Of a stretch of 64,000 nt of DNA, positions 1 to 12,952 are shown one piece after another (the stretch's first letter is position 1; each line of letters starts with the position of its first letter). This DNA is from Floccularia luteovirens (Eukaryota > Basidiomycota > Agaricomycetes > Agaricales > Squamanitaceae): contig VSJF01000008.1 in assembly GCA_009739215.1 (NCBI GenBank), positions 992,001 to 1,056,000 of the forward strand. The letters run 5' to 3'. The notes beneath the pieces were generated by a model that was given only the letters and a program-made list of their open reading frames with translations, was not told the origin of the DNA and searched no databases. The translations under genes and the position numbers were made by a program.

Positions 1-3000
1 TCCAGTCAACGCTGGGTATACATCGAGCTTGAATCCGACAACGTCGGGTACACTGCAAGGCACCAGAACCACATTGCTCAAAGACCTTACAGAATGGACC
101 CTCCGATCGGACTCTGACCCCGACGACTCTTTCATGTATGTCATTAGTGGTGGTGCCGGAACTGGGAAATCCACCATCGCATTTGAAATGGCCCAGAGAC
201 TAGACGAGGCCGGTGCACTCGGTGCATCCTTCTTCTTTGTCCGTGGTGCAAAAAAGTTGAACACCACCGACGCATGTCCTGATAACGATCGCCTGCCAAC
301 TGGCACGCAAACAAGCAGACATTTTCCCTCACATAACGGCAGCAGCTCGAGAGTACACTCGGAGTGGGAGACAGGGAGAACAACTGCAAATAGATCTTGA
401 GGAACTCATAATCAAACCATTGATGAATGTGGATCCATCCCATCGCCCAATAACTGTCATTCTCGACGCGCTCGACGAATGTACGAAAACAGCTCAGGAA
501 GATGTTGTGCGACTGCTGTATCTGCTCATGCAACAACTACCCAAGATCCCATTTCCTGTTCGCATCCTCGTCACTAGCCGTCCTGAGATGCACATCCAAG
601 ATGCTCTTGAGGATGAGGATATGCGTAAGGTTTCGAAACAGCCCATCAAGTTACATGATATACCGAGGGTAATTGTCGATGCAGACATCAACCTTTTCTT
701 AGAAGCACGGATGAAGGTCTTGAAGTGTTACAAGGATTTGTGCGATGCACGCCCTAATGTTGTCGATGACCTGACGAAGCGAGCTGCGGGATTGTTTATC
801 TATGCCGATACTGTTGTGAAATTTCTTGGTAAGAATCCATACCTTGCAGTTAACGTCCTCGATTCTCTCCTATCGGATGATGCATCGAATGCAGGATTCA
901 GTCTAGAGGCTCTCGACAAGTTGTATATTGCAGTCTTACAGAATGCGCTCGATGATACTTACCTGAAAATCCTGCATATGAACGAGTATATTCAAACTGT
1001 CCTTGGTAGTCTGGCATTACTTCAAGACCACATATCGGCTGCTGTTCTGCATGATCTGGTTGGGATTCCAATGGGATATATCCAGGACATTATTAGTCGA
1101 CTTGGATCAGTAATCCTGAATGGCGACGTGGAGATACGAACACTTCATGCAAGCTTTCCTCAATTCCTCATTAACATCGAGCGTTGTACCAATCCCAGAT
1201 TCTACATTGATTCTTTTACACACCACCGTCGCCTCGCATTAACTTGTCTGGAAGTGATGACAGTAAAACACCCACTCAAACGAAATATCTGTCAACTGGA
1301 AGACCCAACGAAGATGAAATCGGACATGTACATTAATCGGCATATCTCACCAAGTCTACAGTACTCATGTGCTCACTGGGCCACCCACCTATCACAATGC
1401 AATGGTCGAGACGGGGCCATTTTGAATGCAGTGGCAGAATTCGTCAGGACGAAGTTACTTGTGTGGGTGGAGGTGCTGAGTTACATGGACCAGCTTGAAG
1501 TTGCTGTTCCAGCTTTGCTCGCAGCACTGTCATGGTGTGAAGTACGTATTTTTATTGATTTGTTGATACAGGATGAACTGAAGTATTGGTGAAGGTGAAC
1601 ATGCAGGAAGAGGATAAATACGAAGTCCTCCAATTGATCAATGACACAGTACCGCATAGTTCTACAGTTTTACACACCTATCAACGACTGTCCTGAGCAC
1701 CTGTATATATCTGGATCACTACTGGTGCCATCATGTGTCTCGATAGCGCAGCACAACAAATCTAACAACTACCACCCCACCATAAAGGCGATGTCACCTC
1801 GAGATCCAGCATGGGGTGCTTGTCTCTACACAATTCCGGTGTTTTCAGCCGACTGCCGCGCAACCTTCTCTCCAGATGGGAGCTTAATTGCCTCCGGATT
1901 ACAGAGCGTGTGCATATGGGATGCAAGTACTGGATTATGGAAGAGGACATTAGTGGGACATACCAATGATGTTCGGTGTGTTACCTGGGCACCCGACGGG
2001 CAGTCGCTCGCCTCTGGTTCTGCTGATGGGACGATTCGTGTCTGGGATGCTACATCTGGTGCACAGGTACATGTTCAAGGCGTGCAAAGCAGGAATTGTG
2101 AAGTATATGTTGTGGTGTGGCGTCAAGATGGAAGACAGCTCATTACTGTGGCTAAGCCAGGTGGGGTACAAGTGTGGGACATTGTGGTTGGCAAGGAGTT
2201 GAAGGGGAGAACATCGGTTCCTACAATAGAGACGGTGATAGCAATATCCAAAGATGCTAGACGTGCAGTAGACTGGACAATCAGAATTCGAAGACTTCGA
2301 GTTTGGGACATCGAATGCGACAACGGCAGGGTTCTGAAGGAGTTGCATGTACAATTCTTCGTAGGGCCAGCCGTGTTTCTGCACAACGACACACAGGTTG
2401 CTTTCTGTGGGTTAGACAGTGCGATCCACGTGTGGGACCTGGAATCGGGCGAATGCACTCAGAAATTCGAACTTAATTCTATAAATATTCCACTGGAGGG
2501 CAAGACTGTCATCTATGGCATTGCTCTATCACAGAGCGGATATATTCTCGCTTCGTCTACTCTGGATCGTATCCATTTATTTAACACGAAATCTTGGGAT
2601 TTACTGGGTTCGATCGAAGGCTCCTTCCATCCCACCGCATCATTTTCTCCCGATGATTACTGCATTTTGTCATCAGATGCCACAATCAATGTGCTAGACT
2701 TGACTTCTGTGCTTGCACCAAAACCACAAATCATGTCATCAGTTCTACCAATTGTAAAACATGAGTCAGCTATAGCTTTTGTAATTGTCTCCTCGAACGG
2801 TCAACGTATAGCAGCAATGTCTCGCGGGACAATCAGTATCTGGGCTCTCCAATCTGCATCCCTATTCTGCACTATCCAAGGATCTTTCCGTGGTAACACT
2901 GCGTTTTCCCCTAACACACAAAAGATTGCAGTTAGTGAATACCACAAGATTTGTATATGGGATATCACGACAACTCCACCTACTTTAACGCGGAGCATAC

Positions 3001-3470
3001 CTACTGCAAACAGTAACAGTGATAGAATTACATGGTCCCCCGACGGACATTGGATTGCTGGTCCGGCATATGGCCCTGATAATATCACTCGCGGGCTTGG
3101 TGTATTCGATGCAGTGACTGGTGGACTTGTGGAATATCTGGTGCTCAGCAATCAGGAGACGCTTTGGTGTGTGGAGTTTTCGCTTGACAACACCATGTTA
3201 TATGCAGAATGTGGCGCAGATGAAGCAATATTCAAATGGAAGGAACCGAAACAGGTCAACCTCGAGCAGCACATGTGGGAAACAGAACTAAGACGGAAGA
3301 GGCGTTTCCACAAAGATGCATGGATCATACGCGAGCGCGATGGGAAGAGGTTGTGTTGGGTACAGCAGCGATATCCAGAACGCCTTGCTCGATGGGGCAA
3401 TTATTATGCTGTGGGCCAAGATTCAGGGCGGTTGGACATTTTTACACATTGAGGACAGTTTCGTAGACGC
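1..3470 (+). pseudogene. NACHT-WD40 NLR-like gene, copy 1 (5' end outside window, two frame breaks)
   Basis: This is a fungal NLR-like protein: a NACHT NTPase followed by WD40 repeats, a class tied to non-self recognition in fungi (family knowledge). The NACHT P-loop GGAGTGKST is at about 155-175 and the Walker-B-like VILDALDE at about 450-475. A 65-nt intron (1542..1606) joins the NACHT part to the WD40 part, which stays open to the stop at 3452 and contains repeats such as GHTNDVRCVTWAPDGQ followed by IRVWD. Two breaks are visible by comparison with the copy at 7.1-10.3 kb. One extra base near 275-290 shifts the frame just after the P-loop block, and another near 1648 shifts it between the intron and the WD40 block. 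The start lies upstream of the window. It may be a young pseudogene or may carry sequence errors. The domain assignment is firm; whether it is functional is uncertain. Confidence 0.85.
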
Positions 3471-4295
3471 GGCAAAGAGCCCATAGATATTCCTTGTATC
3501 ATATGATAATGCATCTATTCTTCACCGTCTCTCATAAAGTTGTAATTTCGCTACACGGACCTTTGGTCATAAGTCTAGTCTACTATTTGAGACAAACATT
3601 GCGTTTGAAATATAGTACATTGCTGGCAACTGCATATCCTCCGGAATGTCTCTTATCGAATCCCATGTCACTATGTAGTATGACGTTTCCAATCATGTCG
3701 CTGTCGAAGCACTGATAATGTTAATCCTAAGTCATTCACCCGGCACACATGTTTGGGGAGTGTCGACATCTCAATGTAACTTGGAGCATCAAAAAATACG
3801 TGCAAATATATAGCTGTCGAGGCTGGAAATTTATGGCGGCCTTTTGTTTTTCTTAACACGAACTTAAGGAAATTTTTATCCCGGAATCACAGTATGTAAC
3901 CTCGTTTGTAACCTCCAGTCTTATATGCTAGCTAATTTTTCGTGCGAATATGCAGCTGTCAGGCCGCACAAAAGCATCGAAAAACAGTTCCAATAGGAGG
4001 CGGGTGAGAATGATTTTTGATACAACAGTTTTCCAAGTTCCGCGGTGCGATCCCCAGAAGCACAGCACAGTAGCCGACAAGGTATGTCAGGACATGCCAT
4101 GGTGTGATGGTGCCGTGTTTAGCGTTGATTAAATGATAGAGATCAAGTACATTTGGAGTATAGATAACATAGTTATCGACCTACTAGAAATCAATCCCTT
4201 TGAAAATATATGGACATGGGTTGGGAGTGCAACAAAAAAGGTCACAATTAGATTTGCGGTATTTCGGTAATTTTAGAATAAAGATAGTATGGTCA
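3471..4295. other. Intergenic, convergent 3' ends
   Basis: No gene is seen here. The part near 3790-3810 (an A-rich run followed by ACGTGCAAATAT) resembles sequence downstream of the second NACHT-WD40 copy at about 10316. The duplicated unit therefore seems to have included its 3' flank. Confidence 0.5.
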
Positions 4296-6418
4296 TTAGT
4301 CCTCATCATCTACGATATAGGACATTTCATCACGGTTCAGACTCATGAGGCGTGCATATTCTAAGAGGAGTCTAAGAATTATATCAGTATCAATAGTTGT
4401 ATCTGGAAATGGTTCCGTGGCACTCACCTGAAAAAGTATGCGATCAGGTCCTCTCGTCTCCAAAATGTCTTGCTCCACTCCCTCCCGGCAATAGCCATTT
4501 TGCGAGCAAGTTCCTCGTGAGCACCCTCTCCATCCTCATCTCCCCGGAAGAAAAGCAAAGCATCGTGAAGGTCCGAAAGATCAACCTGGATGGGGACGTA
4601 ATGTACCCACGGAGCTATTCGATCTGAAAACCTAGCATGACTGTCGTCAATAGCATTTCCGGCGGCATACAAGAATACTTTACCATTCAGGGTAGATAGT
4701 GGATTTGAATATCAGAGCGTTCGAAGTCATAAGACGTTTGAAGCGACCGGACCATCCATTTCCGTCGACCTGTATAAAATTTGTATGGGAGGACTAGTAA
4801 AAGAGGAAAAATAATTCGTACATCGAGAACGTATTTATAATTTCCAGCATCTCGGATATTTTGCTTTTCGCGCCAGGGATACAGCATCTCTAGTTCGGGG
4901 CAAACTGAGGTCGAACAAGATATTGGCTTTCCAGCGAACGCGATATCCATGATATGAGGGTTGAGATTTTCCTTGCTAACTTCAAGTGGATCTCCCAGTT
5001 TTTCCTTTCTAGATTTACGGGGATTGAGGACTTGGAGAGTTCCGTTTACATCGTTTGTATATCTGACAAGGAAGTCTCTTTGCGAGTTTTGCCATCGAGT
5101 TTTTTCTCCATGAAATATCCCAGTATTGCTTCCTCGCCACAACAATCTGTCGTCCGTTTTCTCGTCAAAAGGAGGGTCATCTGACCGAGGATATATATCC
5201 TCAATCCAGCCATAAGCATATGGAATGCGGATATTGTGGTGTAAAGTTGTCGAACAATAGCCAAATTCTGGCACCATAGTATCTTGGGGTCTTGGTCCCT
5301 TGTTATGCGATAGGAATTGGCCGTGGTAATGGAAATGATTGGGATGATTACATGGGTCCATCGATTGCCTGTGGTTGTAGATAAACGTCTTCATTTCTGG
5401 TCGTGGAGGGGGCGCATCAAGATCTATTGGTTCCGTCCGAGCTGGAGAGTCAGGAGGACACGCAAATATCCAGCCAGTTGAGGTTATCTTTGGGAGCTCA
5501 GATTTTTCTAGGTCTGGAAGTGATTTAGACTAAAAATTATCAATACGGTCTAGGGCTCACATGTTTTGGCTTCTGCAGCTTGTAAAAGTGCTTCCCGAAC
5601 TGCAAAGTCAGTGAGGCGGTTGGGTCTATCATCAGGTGAGAAAGTAGCTTTGAAAGGTGGTAGGAATTCTTGGATTTCCCTCAGCATCTCAACAGTTGAA
5701 CGTGATCCGCCAATCAGCTGTTGGTATCTCTCTTCATCGAACGCATGGGTTAAAACATCGATGTCTCCCTCGTTATCTTTGCCCAAAGTATAAGTGTCCT
5801 TCTTTAGTTCCAGCTCTGCTTGTATTTTTAGCAGATCCTCAGGTTTAATTCCCCAGAGAGGCTCCAGATCGTGATAGATCTGGTCGTATTCATCCGGCAA
5901 CTGAACGTCGTTTTCTATCACATATTGAAACCTATTTATAACACCAATTGAGAACATATTGCATTTAAGTCAAGACTAAAAATATACCAATAGTCGAAAC
6001 CTTTCGGAGGTTCTCGACGATACCTGCGTCTGTATTCCACGATCGCCTGATCCAACGTCTTACTTGCTCGTTTGAATTTACCCTCCCACTCCTTCTCCGC
6101 ACGTGCAATCAACTCGTAAATTGGATGTTGTCCATCCGGGTTAACCTCTAGAAGACCATCTGCTCGGAATCTATGTTCGGCGAGAACCTGCTCCGGTTTT
6201 GGTTTCGACTTGCGAACTGGTATGGGAAAAATTCGTAGACTCGTCTGTGGTTGACCGACGGGGTCGACAGTGGTGGTTGGAACCGAGCGGTAAGTTTGAG
6301 ATCGTCGGAAACCGTGACCAAACAGCTCATTTGGCAAGCTCGAGAGAAATAAAAAGAAAACACCGATGACCAGGACGAATTTTAGTGTCCTTCGTGACAA
6401 TAAATGTAGGGAAAACAT
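4296..6418 (-). CDS. GT90 (CAP10-like) glycosyltransferase
   Basis: Six exons read in phase: complement of 4296..4371, 4428..4631, 4684..4769, 4822..5513, 5561..5931 and 5988..6418, giving 619 aa. The start at 6418 gives a short basic N-terminus followed by one hydrophobic anchor (FVLVIGVFFLFLSSLP, about residues 13-28), a type II Golgi/ER membrane layout. The luminal domain shows family landmarks: FDYW, GWIFACPPDSPAR, KYVLDVDGNGWSGRFKRL, the acidic-aromatic stretch PEWFSDRIAPWVHYVP and the C-terminal LLLEYARLMS. GT90 includes the Cryptococcus CAP10 and Cxt1 xylosyltransferases, so transfer of xylose or a similar sugar to a glycan is plausible, but donor and acceptor are not shown by the sequence. 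All five introns are 47-56 nt. The gene lies opposite to and between two decayed NACHT-WD40 copies and itself looks intact. Confidence 0.9.
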
Positions 6419-6599
6419 GAAAGGACAGCTATGGACGCCCACTTGACATTCGTCTAAATGACAGGTGCGTGGGAGAACGCTACACACCTAGAAAGGTAAA
6501 TAGGACATACTTAACTTCTTTATTTCAACACGCGTTTAAAAATATTAGGTGGTATTCGGATGGCAGCTGTTTCATTATGTATTTTACGTTACGATTACT

Positions 6600-9500
6600 A
6601 CTGAAGATTAAGACGGGTATCGAAGATGCGACTAGAAAATTCCAGGTATGCATCAGATTCTTGTTCATCGTTTCTAACTGATGGGTGATGACACATGACA
6701 TAGGTTCAAAGTGGGATTACTATCGAGATGCTGATAAATGGGATTGCAAATGATATTGAGGTATTCGTCTTTTCTCCTCTTTGCCAGAAAACCGTACTGA
6801 CATCAGCACACAGCACATAAAACGCACGCAACAGCAACAGCGTAAATTTCTTTTTGTTCAAATATCACGACTACCTACTCACTATCAACTTTGCAGTTGA
6901 CGAAAGGGCACTGAAAGACTTCCTTCATGTCAATGCTGGTTACAGTTCCGCCCTGAACCCCAAAACATTAGGAACCCTGTCGGGTACCAGAACTGCGTTG
7001 TTGGCAGAGCTTACAGAGTAGGTGCCTCCGATCAGACTCTGCTCAAGACGATTCTTTCATATATGTCATCACTGGAGGTGCTGGAACCGGCAAGTCAGCT
7101 ATTGCATCCGAAATGGCCCAGAGGTTGGAAAATCCCGGTGCACTTGGGGCTTCATTCTTCTTCGTTAGTGGCAGCAAGACGTTGAATACAGCAACTTATG
7201 TTCCAACAACAATCGCATACCAACTGGCCCACAAACAACAAGATCTGTACTCTCATATGGCAGCAGCAGCTAGACATTATTCCAAGCAGGGAAAAGAGGC
7301 AGAACAACTTCAAATCGATATAGAAAATCTCATAGTCAGGCCGCTGATGGGTGTCCATGCATCGCATCATCCGGTGGTTCTTGTTCTAGATGCTCTCGAT
7401 GAATGTGTTGGACCGGCTCAAAAAGATGTGGTTCGACTTCTTCACCTGCTTAGGGAATGGCTTCCCAAGATCCCAATTCCTGTTCGACTTCTCGTGACTA
7501 ACCGACCGGAGATGCACATTGAAGCAGCTCTCAACACCGAAAACTTTTCTAAAGCATCGAAACTATGCAGGTTACATGAAATACCGCGAGGAATTGTTTA
7601 TGGAGACATAACCCTTTTCTTGAATGCAAAACTGAAAGGTCTGAACTGTTGGAAAACATTATCCAGCGCCCATCCTGGTGTTATCAAAGATCTTACGAAT
7701 CTCTCTGCCGGATTATTCATCTATGCTGATACAGTCGTTAAATTTCTGGATAAAAACCCGTACCACGCAGTCAACGTCCTCAAGACCCTTTTATCAGATA
7801 AACCATCAAGTGCAGGATTCAGTCTGGAGAATCTCGACAAATTGTATATTGCAGTATTACAGAATGCGCTCGACGATACCTGCCTAAAAATTCCACATAT
7901 GAAGGAGTATGTCCAAGTTTTCCTTGGTAGCCTGGCATTACTTCAAGACCACATGTCGGCTGCTGTTTTGCAGGATTTTGTTGACGTTCCAATGGAATAC
8001 ATTCAGGACATCTTAAGTCGACTTGGATCGGTAATCCCGAAGCCAAAAACAGACAACATCAAGATACAGACGCCTCATGCGAGCTTTGCCCAATTCCTCG
8101 TCGACATCGAGCGTTGTACCAACCCTAGATTCTACATTAATCCCATTACACACCACCGTCGCCTCGCATTGACTTGTTTGAAAGTGATGACAGTAAAACA
8201 CCCACTCGAAAGAAACATTTGCCAGTTGGAAGATCCAACGAGGATGATAACAGACACGTTTGGTCTACATGAACGCATAAATCGATATATCCCACCAAGC
8301 CTACAGTATTCGTGTACTCATTGGGCCACCCACCTATCACAATACAATGGTCGAGACGAGGACATTTTGAATGCAGTGACAGGGTTCGTGAAGACAAAGT
8401 TACTGGTGTGGGTGGAGGTGCTGAGTTACATGGACCAGCTTGAAGTTGCTGTTCTAGCATTGTACACAGCACTATCATGGTGTGAGGTACGTATTTTGGT
8501 TGATTTATAGATACAGGATGAACTGAAATATCGGTGAAGGCGAACATGCAGGACGGGGATAAATATGAAGTCCTCCAACTGATCGATGACACATACCGCA
8601 TAGTTCTGCAATGTTACAGACCAATCAACAACTGTCCCGAACACCTGTATATATCTGGGCCACTACTGGCACCATCATGTGTCTCAATAGCGCAGCACAA
8701 CAACTATACAAAATACCACTTCGTGCGGTGCTTTCCCCAGATGGGAGCTTAATTGCATCTGGGTCTGGACAATGGAATAGGAATGTGTGGATATGGAGTG
8801 CCAGTACCGGATTGGCCAGGAGGATGTTCAAAGGCCATACCAAAAGTGTCCATTGTGTTGCGTGGGCTCCCGACGGCCAATCGCTTGCCTCTGGTTCTGC
8901 TGATGGGACGATTCGTGTTTGGGATGTTACATCTGGTGAACAGGTGCATGTTCAAGGCGTGCAAGATATGAATTGCGGGGTGCATGCCATAGCGTGGCGT
9001 CTAGACGGAAGGCAGCTCGTTACTGGGGCTAAGCCAGGTGGGGTAGAGGTGTGGGTCATTGTGGTTGGCAAGGAGTTGAAGAGGAGGTTAACAGTTCCTG
9101 CAATCGACGAGGTATTGACAATATCCAAAGATGCTGGACGTGCAGTAGACTAGACAGACGACGAAAAACTTCGAGTTTGGGACATTGAATGCGACGGTGG
9201 TAGGGTTCTGAACGAGTTGCCTGTACAATTTATCGTTTATTCAGCCATGTTTCTGCACAACGAGAGACAGGTTGCCTTCTGTGGGGAAGACAATGCGATT
9301 CACATCTGGGACTTGGGATCAGGCAAGTGTAGTCCAAAAGTCGAATTCGAATCTAGTAGAATCACTCGGGAGGGCAAGGTTACCATTTCTGGCATCGCTC
9401 TATCACAAAATGGAGACATTCTTGCTTCGTCACCTTTGGATCAATCCAGCTTTTCAGTACGAAATCCTGGGATTTACTTGGTTCGATCCAAGGCTACATT

Positions 9501-10290
9501 CATCGCACCGCATCATGGTCTCCCGATGATCGCCGCCTCCTAACGTCATACAATACAATTGAGACGTTGGACTTGACTTCCGTGGTTGCACCAAAACCAC
9601 GGATCACCTCATCGACTCTACCAAATGTAATACACGAGTCAGATATAGGTTTCGTAACCATCTCCTCGGACGGTGAACTCGTGGCGGCAAAGTCTCGCGG
9701 GACAATCAGTATCTGGTCTCTCCAATCTGGATTACTATCCTGCACTATTCGGGGATATTTCATTGGCAATGTTGCGTTTTCCCTTGACACACAAAAACTT
9801 GCAATTGGTGAATATCACAAGACTTGTATATGGGATATCACGACAACTCCACCTACTATGACCCGGAGCATACCTACTGCAAACGTTGAAGGTGATAGAA
9901 TCGCATGGTCCTCCGACGGAAATTGGATTGCTAGTGCGGTATATGGCCCTGATAATATCACTCGAGGGCTCGGTGTATTCAATGCAGTGACTGGTGAACT
10001 TGTGAAATGTTTAGTGCTTGGCGATCAGAGGGTGCTTTGGGATGTGGAGTTCTCGCATGACAACACCATGTTACATGCAGAATGTGGCACGGATGAAGCA
10101 ATATTCAAGTGGAAGGAGGGGGAACAATCAAACTTTGAGCAGTACAGGTGGGAAACAGAAATAGATCGGAGGAGGAAATTCCACCAATATGCATGGATTA
10201 TACGCGAGCGCGGTGGGGCAATTATTATGCTGTGGGCCAAGAGTCTGGTCGGTTGGATATTTTTTACATCGAGGACTCAGTTCTGTAGAT
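6600..10290 (+). pseudogene. NACHT-WD40 NLR-like gene, copy 2 (degenerate)
   Basis: This is a paralogue of the copy at the left edge, colinear over NACHT and WD40. Short upstream exons with GT-AG borders (about 6600-6900; pieces such as TGIEDATRKFQ and GITIEMLINGIAND) look like the N-terminal region of such proteins. The P-loop GGAGTGKSA is at about 7074-7100. The 65-nt intron at the NACHT/WD40 junction is conserved (8487..8551). The lesions are clear. An in-frame TAG lies at 7019..7021 before the P-loop, and a short deletion plus frame change at about 8700-8720. A conserved Trp codon is TAG at 9151..9153, a one-base deletion lies near 9440, and about 55 nt are missing near 10213 relative to copy 1. 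The accumulated damage makes this a pseudogene. The last WD40 blocks (9567 onward) still read through. Confidence 0.88.
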
Positions 10291-10810
10291 GCCCGTATAT
10301 AATGCATGATATCTTAAAAATACGTGCAAATATGATACTTTACAAGAGTTGGCTGTCGAGTCATTTAGTTTTCTCACAGCACTTCTTTCAACGTAAGTAA
10401 TAATCCAATCGTTGCAAAACACCCAGCCATCAAAGAGGCTCGAACCAGCACGAGATCCAAACACCTGCACTTGCTGGTGATGATAAAGTTCGTCTATTGT
10501 CGTTCTGCGGGAACCACTGAAACACAGAGTAAACACTCTCTCCATGCCCCCTAACGACTCTTGCAAATACGGTCTCTCTTGAGTAGCTATGTGTCCCTAA
10601 AATGAAATCACCAAATATAAGTAGGCTATCATTTATGATACCATTTCCAGGTGGACTATTTTGTTGGTTCTTTGATCGTGCTCAACTCGCACAAAAATGT
10701 TGAAACACAATCACAATTGGCTGCGCGTGCCTTGGATATCAAGAATACAAGTTGGATAATGAACTACATCCACTTTCTTAGACCCTCTGCTTGTCAAAGA
10801 ATACAAAATT
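10291..10810. other. Intergenic between NLR pseudogene and DDR48-like gene
   Basis: No convincing gene. A short minus-strand reading (about 10440-10570) contains GHGESVYSV and, after a gap, a GVWIS piece. This faintly recalls one WD40 blade, but the match is too weak to call. Confidence 0.3.
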
Positions 10811-11810
10811 TCAGTTGACTGTTGGTGTCCCAATGAGATATTATTATCGAAGATAAAAGGTTTTGCAACTTACATCCGCCCCCTCCAAACTTCGAAAGTC
10901 CTTCCCTCAGCTCATCACCAATCTTATCTGCAGTACTTTCATCCTGGTACATGCTCAAGGTAAGTTCAAGAGTAACATTAACAGAATTAATAACGCACGA
11001 CGTTGTAGCCAGCTTTAGAAGCCGCCATCTTGACTCCTTTATCAACCCAATCACCGGATTGACCTGTTGTAGAACTATTTGAACCATGGGAGTCATCTCT
11101 ACGTGACGATTGAGTAGTGTTGTCATTCGAAGATCCATAGTTGTTATCACGGTTGTTGGAGGACCCTAAAGTTGACGAATTGGTGTCAGAGCCGTATGTA
11201 TCACCGCTCGATCCATATGAATCATTGTTCGAGGAGCGATTGTTGCTGGATCCATAGCTATTATCATTGGATCCAAGGTTACTATCATCTGAACGATTCT
11301 TCCTGCTTTCGTTGTTGCTGGAGTAGCTGTCATTACTAGATCCGTAGGTGTTGTCTGATGCTCGGTTGCTTGATCCATAAGTGTCTCCAGAGGACTTGTC
11401 GTTGGAACCGTACGAGTCATTTCCCGATGAACGATTGTTATTCGACCCGTACGTATTGTCGTTACTACTGGAGTAGTTATCATTGCTGGAGCCATAACTG
11501 TCCGAAGCTCGGTTGTTTGATCTATCGTTGTCCCCAGAGGAGCCGTAAGTGTTTTGGTTGGAGCTATACGTATCGTTTCCCGAAGAGCGGTTATTGGATC
11601 CATATGAATTGTCATTGGAGTCGCGATCAGACCTGTTGTAGCTGGGTAAAAGAATCAGTCTCCCATATATACTTTTGTCAGGATAGCATACTTATCGCCC
11701 GAATCACGTCCTTGACGGGACTCATATGTATTCGAGGATCTGTCATTACCAGACCCGTAGGAGTCATTGTTGTCACGACCAGAGCCGTATTCGTTATTGC
11801 CAGAGGACAT
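10811..11810 (-). CDS. DDR48-like YGS-repeat stress protein
   Basis: Four exons in phase: complement of 10811..10818, 10874..10943, 11002..11641 and 11692..11810, giving 278 aa. About 230 residues are a Ser/Asn/Asp/Gly/Tyr-rich repeat built on (D/N)(S/T)YGSS/N; I count 13 YGS units, interspersed with RSSGND and NRASD. This composition matches yeast DDR48 and other hydrophilin-like stress proteins. A short non-repetitive tail follows (GDWVDKGVKMAASKAGY, then DKIGDELREGLSKFGGGG), and the last exon contributes only FN and the stop. No signal peptide or membrane segment is seen, so a soluble, disordered, probably cytosolic protein is expected. A role in desiccation, heat or DNA-damage tolerance is inferred from the family. 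The repeat itself is only loosely conserved, so orthology to DDR48 is not proven. Confidence 0.75.
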
Positions 11811-12952
11811 GGTGTATATGATTCAGGTAGTCTTAAGAGGTAGAAAGCCGCTCTGAATTTGCTTAAGTTGCCATAACTCGTTGTGGTACTTATAGCCTCG
11901 ACCGGGATAAAATAGGGACCGAATATGTTCTGGAATCCGCAAATTGCAGGCACGAATGTTGTTCCGGATTTACCAGACATTGGTGATCACATTAACACCT
12001 TGTGACAGTAATGGAAGCGGACCTGTCTTTACCGTACAAGCCTGTAATAGTCTAGGACGTTCGGAAATTGATACCGAAACCGAGCTTGTTCGCGTCATTT
12101 CATCACCAAGAACGTGCGTGAGATTGCCTCACGAGTCACAGAGGCTTCAATCAAGACCTGCTAACTATTATAAAACACAAGAACTTGTATATCTTCAAGT
12201 CCTTTTACAAGTGGAGAGCATTTGTGAGAATCAGCAAGGCCTGAAGTGGGATCTGGGTGACATGAGATAGTACCAAAGCGGTGCTAGGGACATCTTGTGG
12301 GACTAGAAAAGCTATGTTCGTTCGACAGGACTGGACATCATGAATTATGATGGTCCGATGGGAATTGGATCTTCGCACATGATGAATCCCCAATCTTCAC
12401 AAGTGTTTTCTAGATTAGGCTGTGCCTGTGGCAATCTGTACTCGTGATGATCGCGGCTCTTGCCATATTTTTCATAGCATTATTCCCAAAGTCGGACTCA
12501 CAAATTTGTAGCAACGTTATGACAATTGGTTGAATTTCGGCATGGTGCACCCCCGGGGATTGTTGCCTCGAAGGATAACTGGGGAAATTACGCGCTCGGC
12601 TTGTAATTAGGCCACATTGGTACATTTCCAGCAGAGATACGTGAGCTTTAGATGTTCGGATTTGATGAGTCTATTCCGGTTTTGCCTTTGCCTTGAGAAT
12701 TCTGATAACTTGATTCGTTCAGGAGTTCGGCCTAAATCTGAAGGTGTCAATAAGCACGAAGTTGTCATTCAAGTCAATGGTGAATGAGAAATTTGTATGT
12801 TCTTGATCACGTGCCTAGCTAACCTGAGGCGTAGGATTCGGGCTGTGCATTCAAGTACTCGCTTATAGCACTGCTAGTCCTAGTGCTAACTTGAGAGGTG
12901 AATGAACATTGTTTCATCTGCGTCGCGCCCTCTGACAAGCGTGTTTAGATCA
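11811..12952. other. Divergent intergenic region (DDR48-like / ULA1)
   Basis: About 1.1 kb without a supportable gene; it probably holds the promoters of the two divergent genes. A palindromic CCCCGGGG lies near 12551. No other motif stood out. Confidence 0.4.

Noticed and set aside
10264..10566. 100-residue minus-strand frame with a faint WD40-blade look
   Set aside because: Only GHGESVYSV and a following GVWIS piece fit, in a frame different from the long one, and no neighbouring blade is found.
11944..12270. 108-residue plus frame between the DDR48-like gene and ULA1
   Set aside because: Domain-free and located in the expected divergent promoter region.
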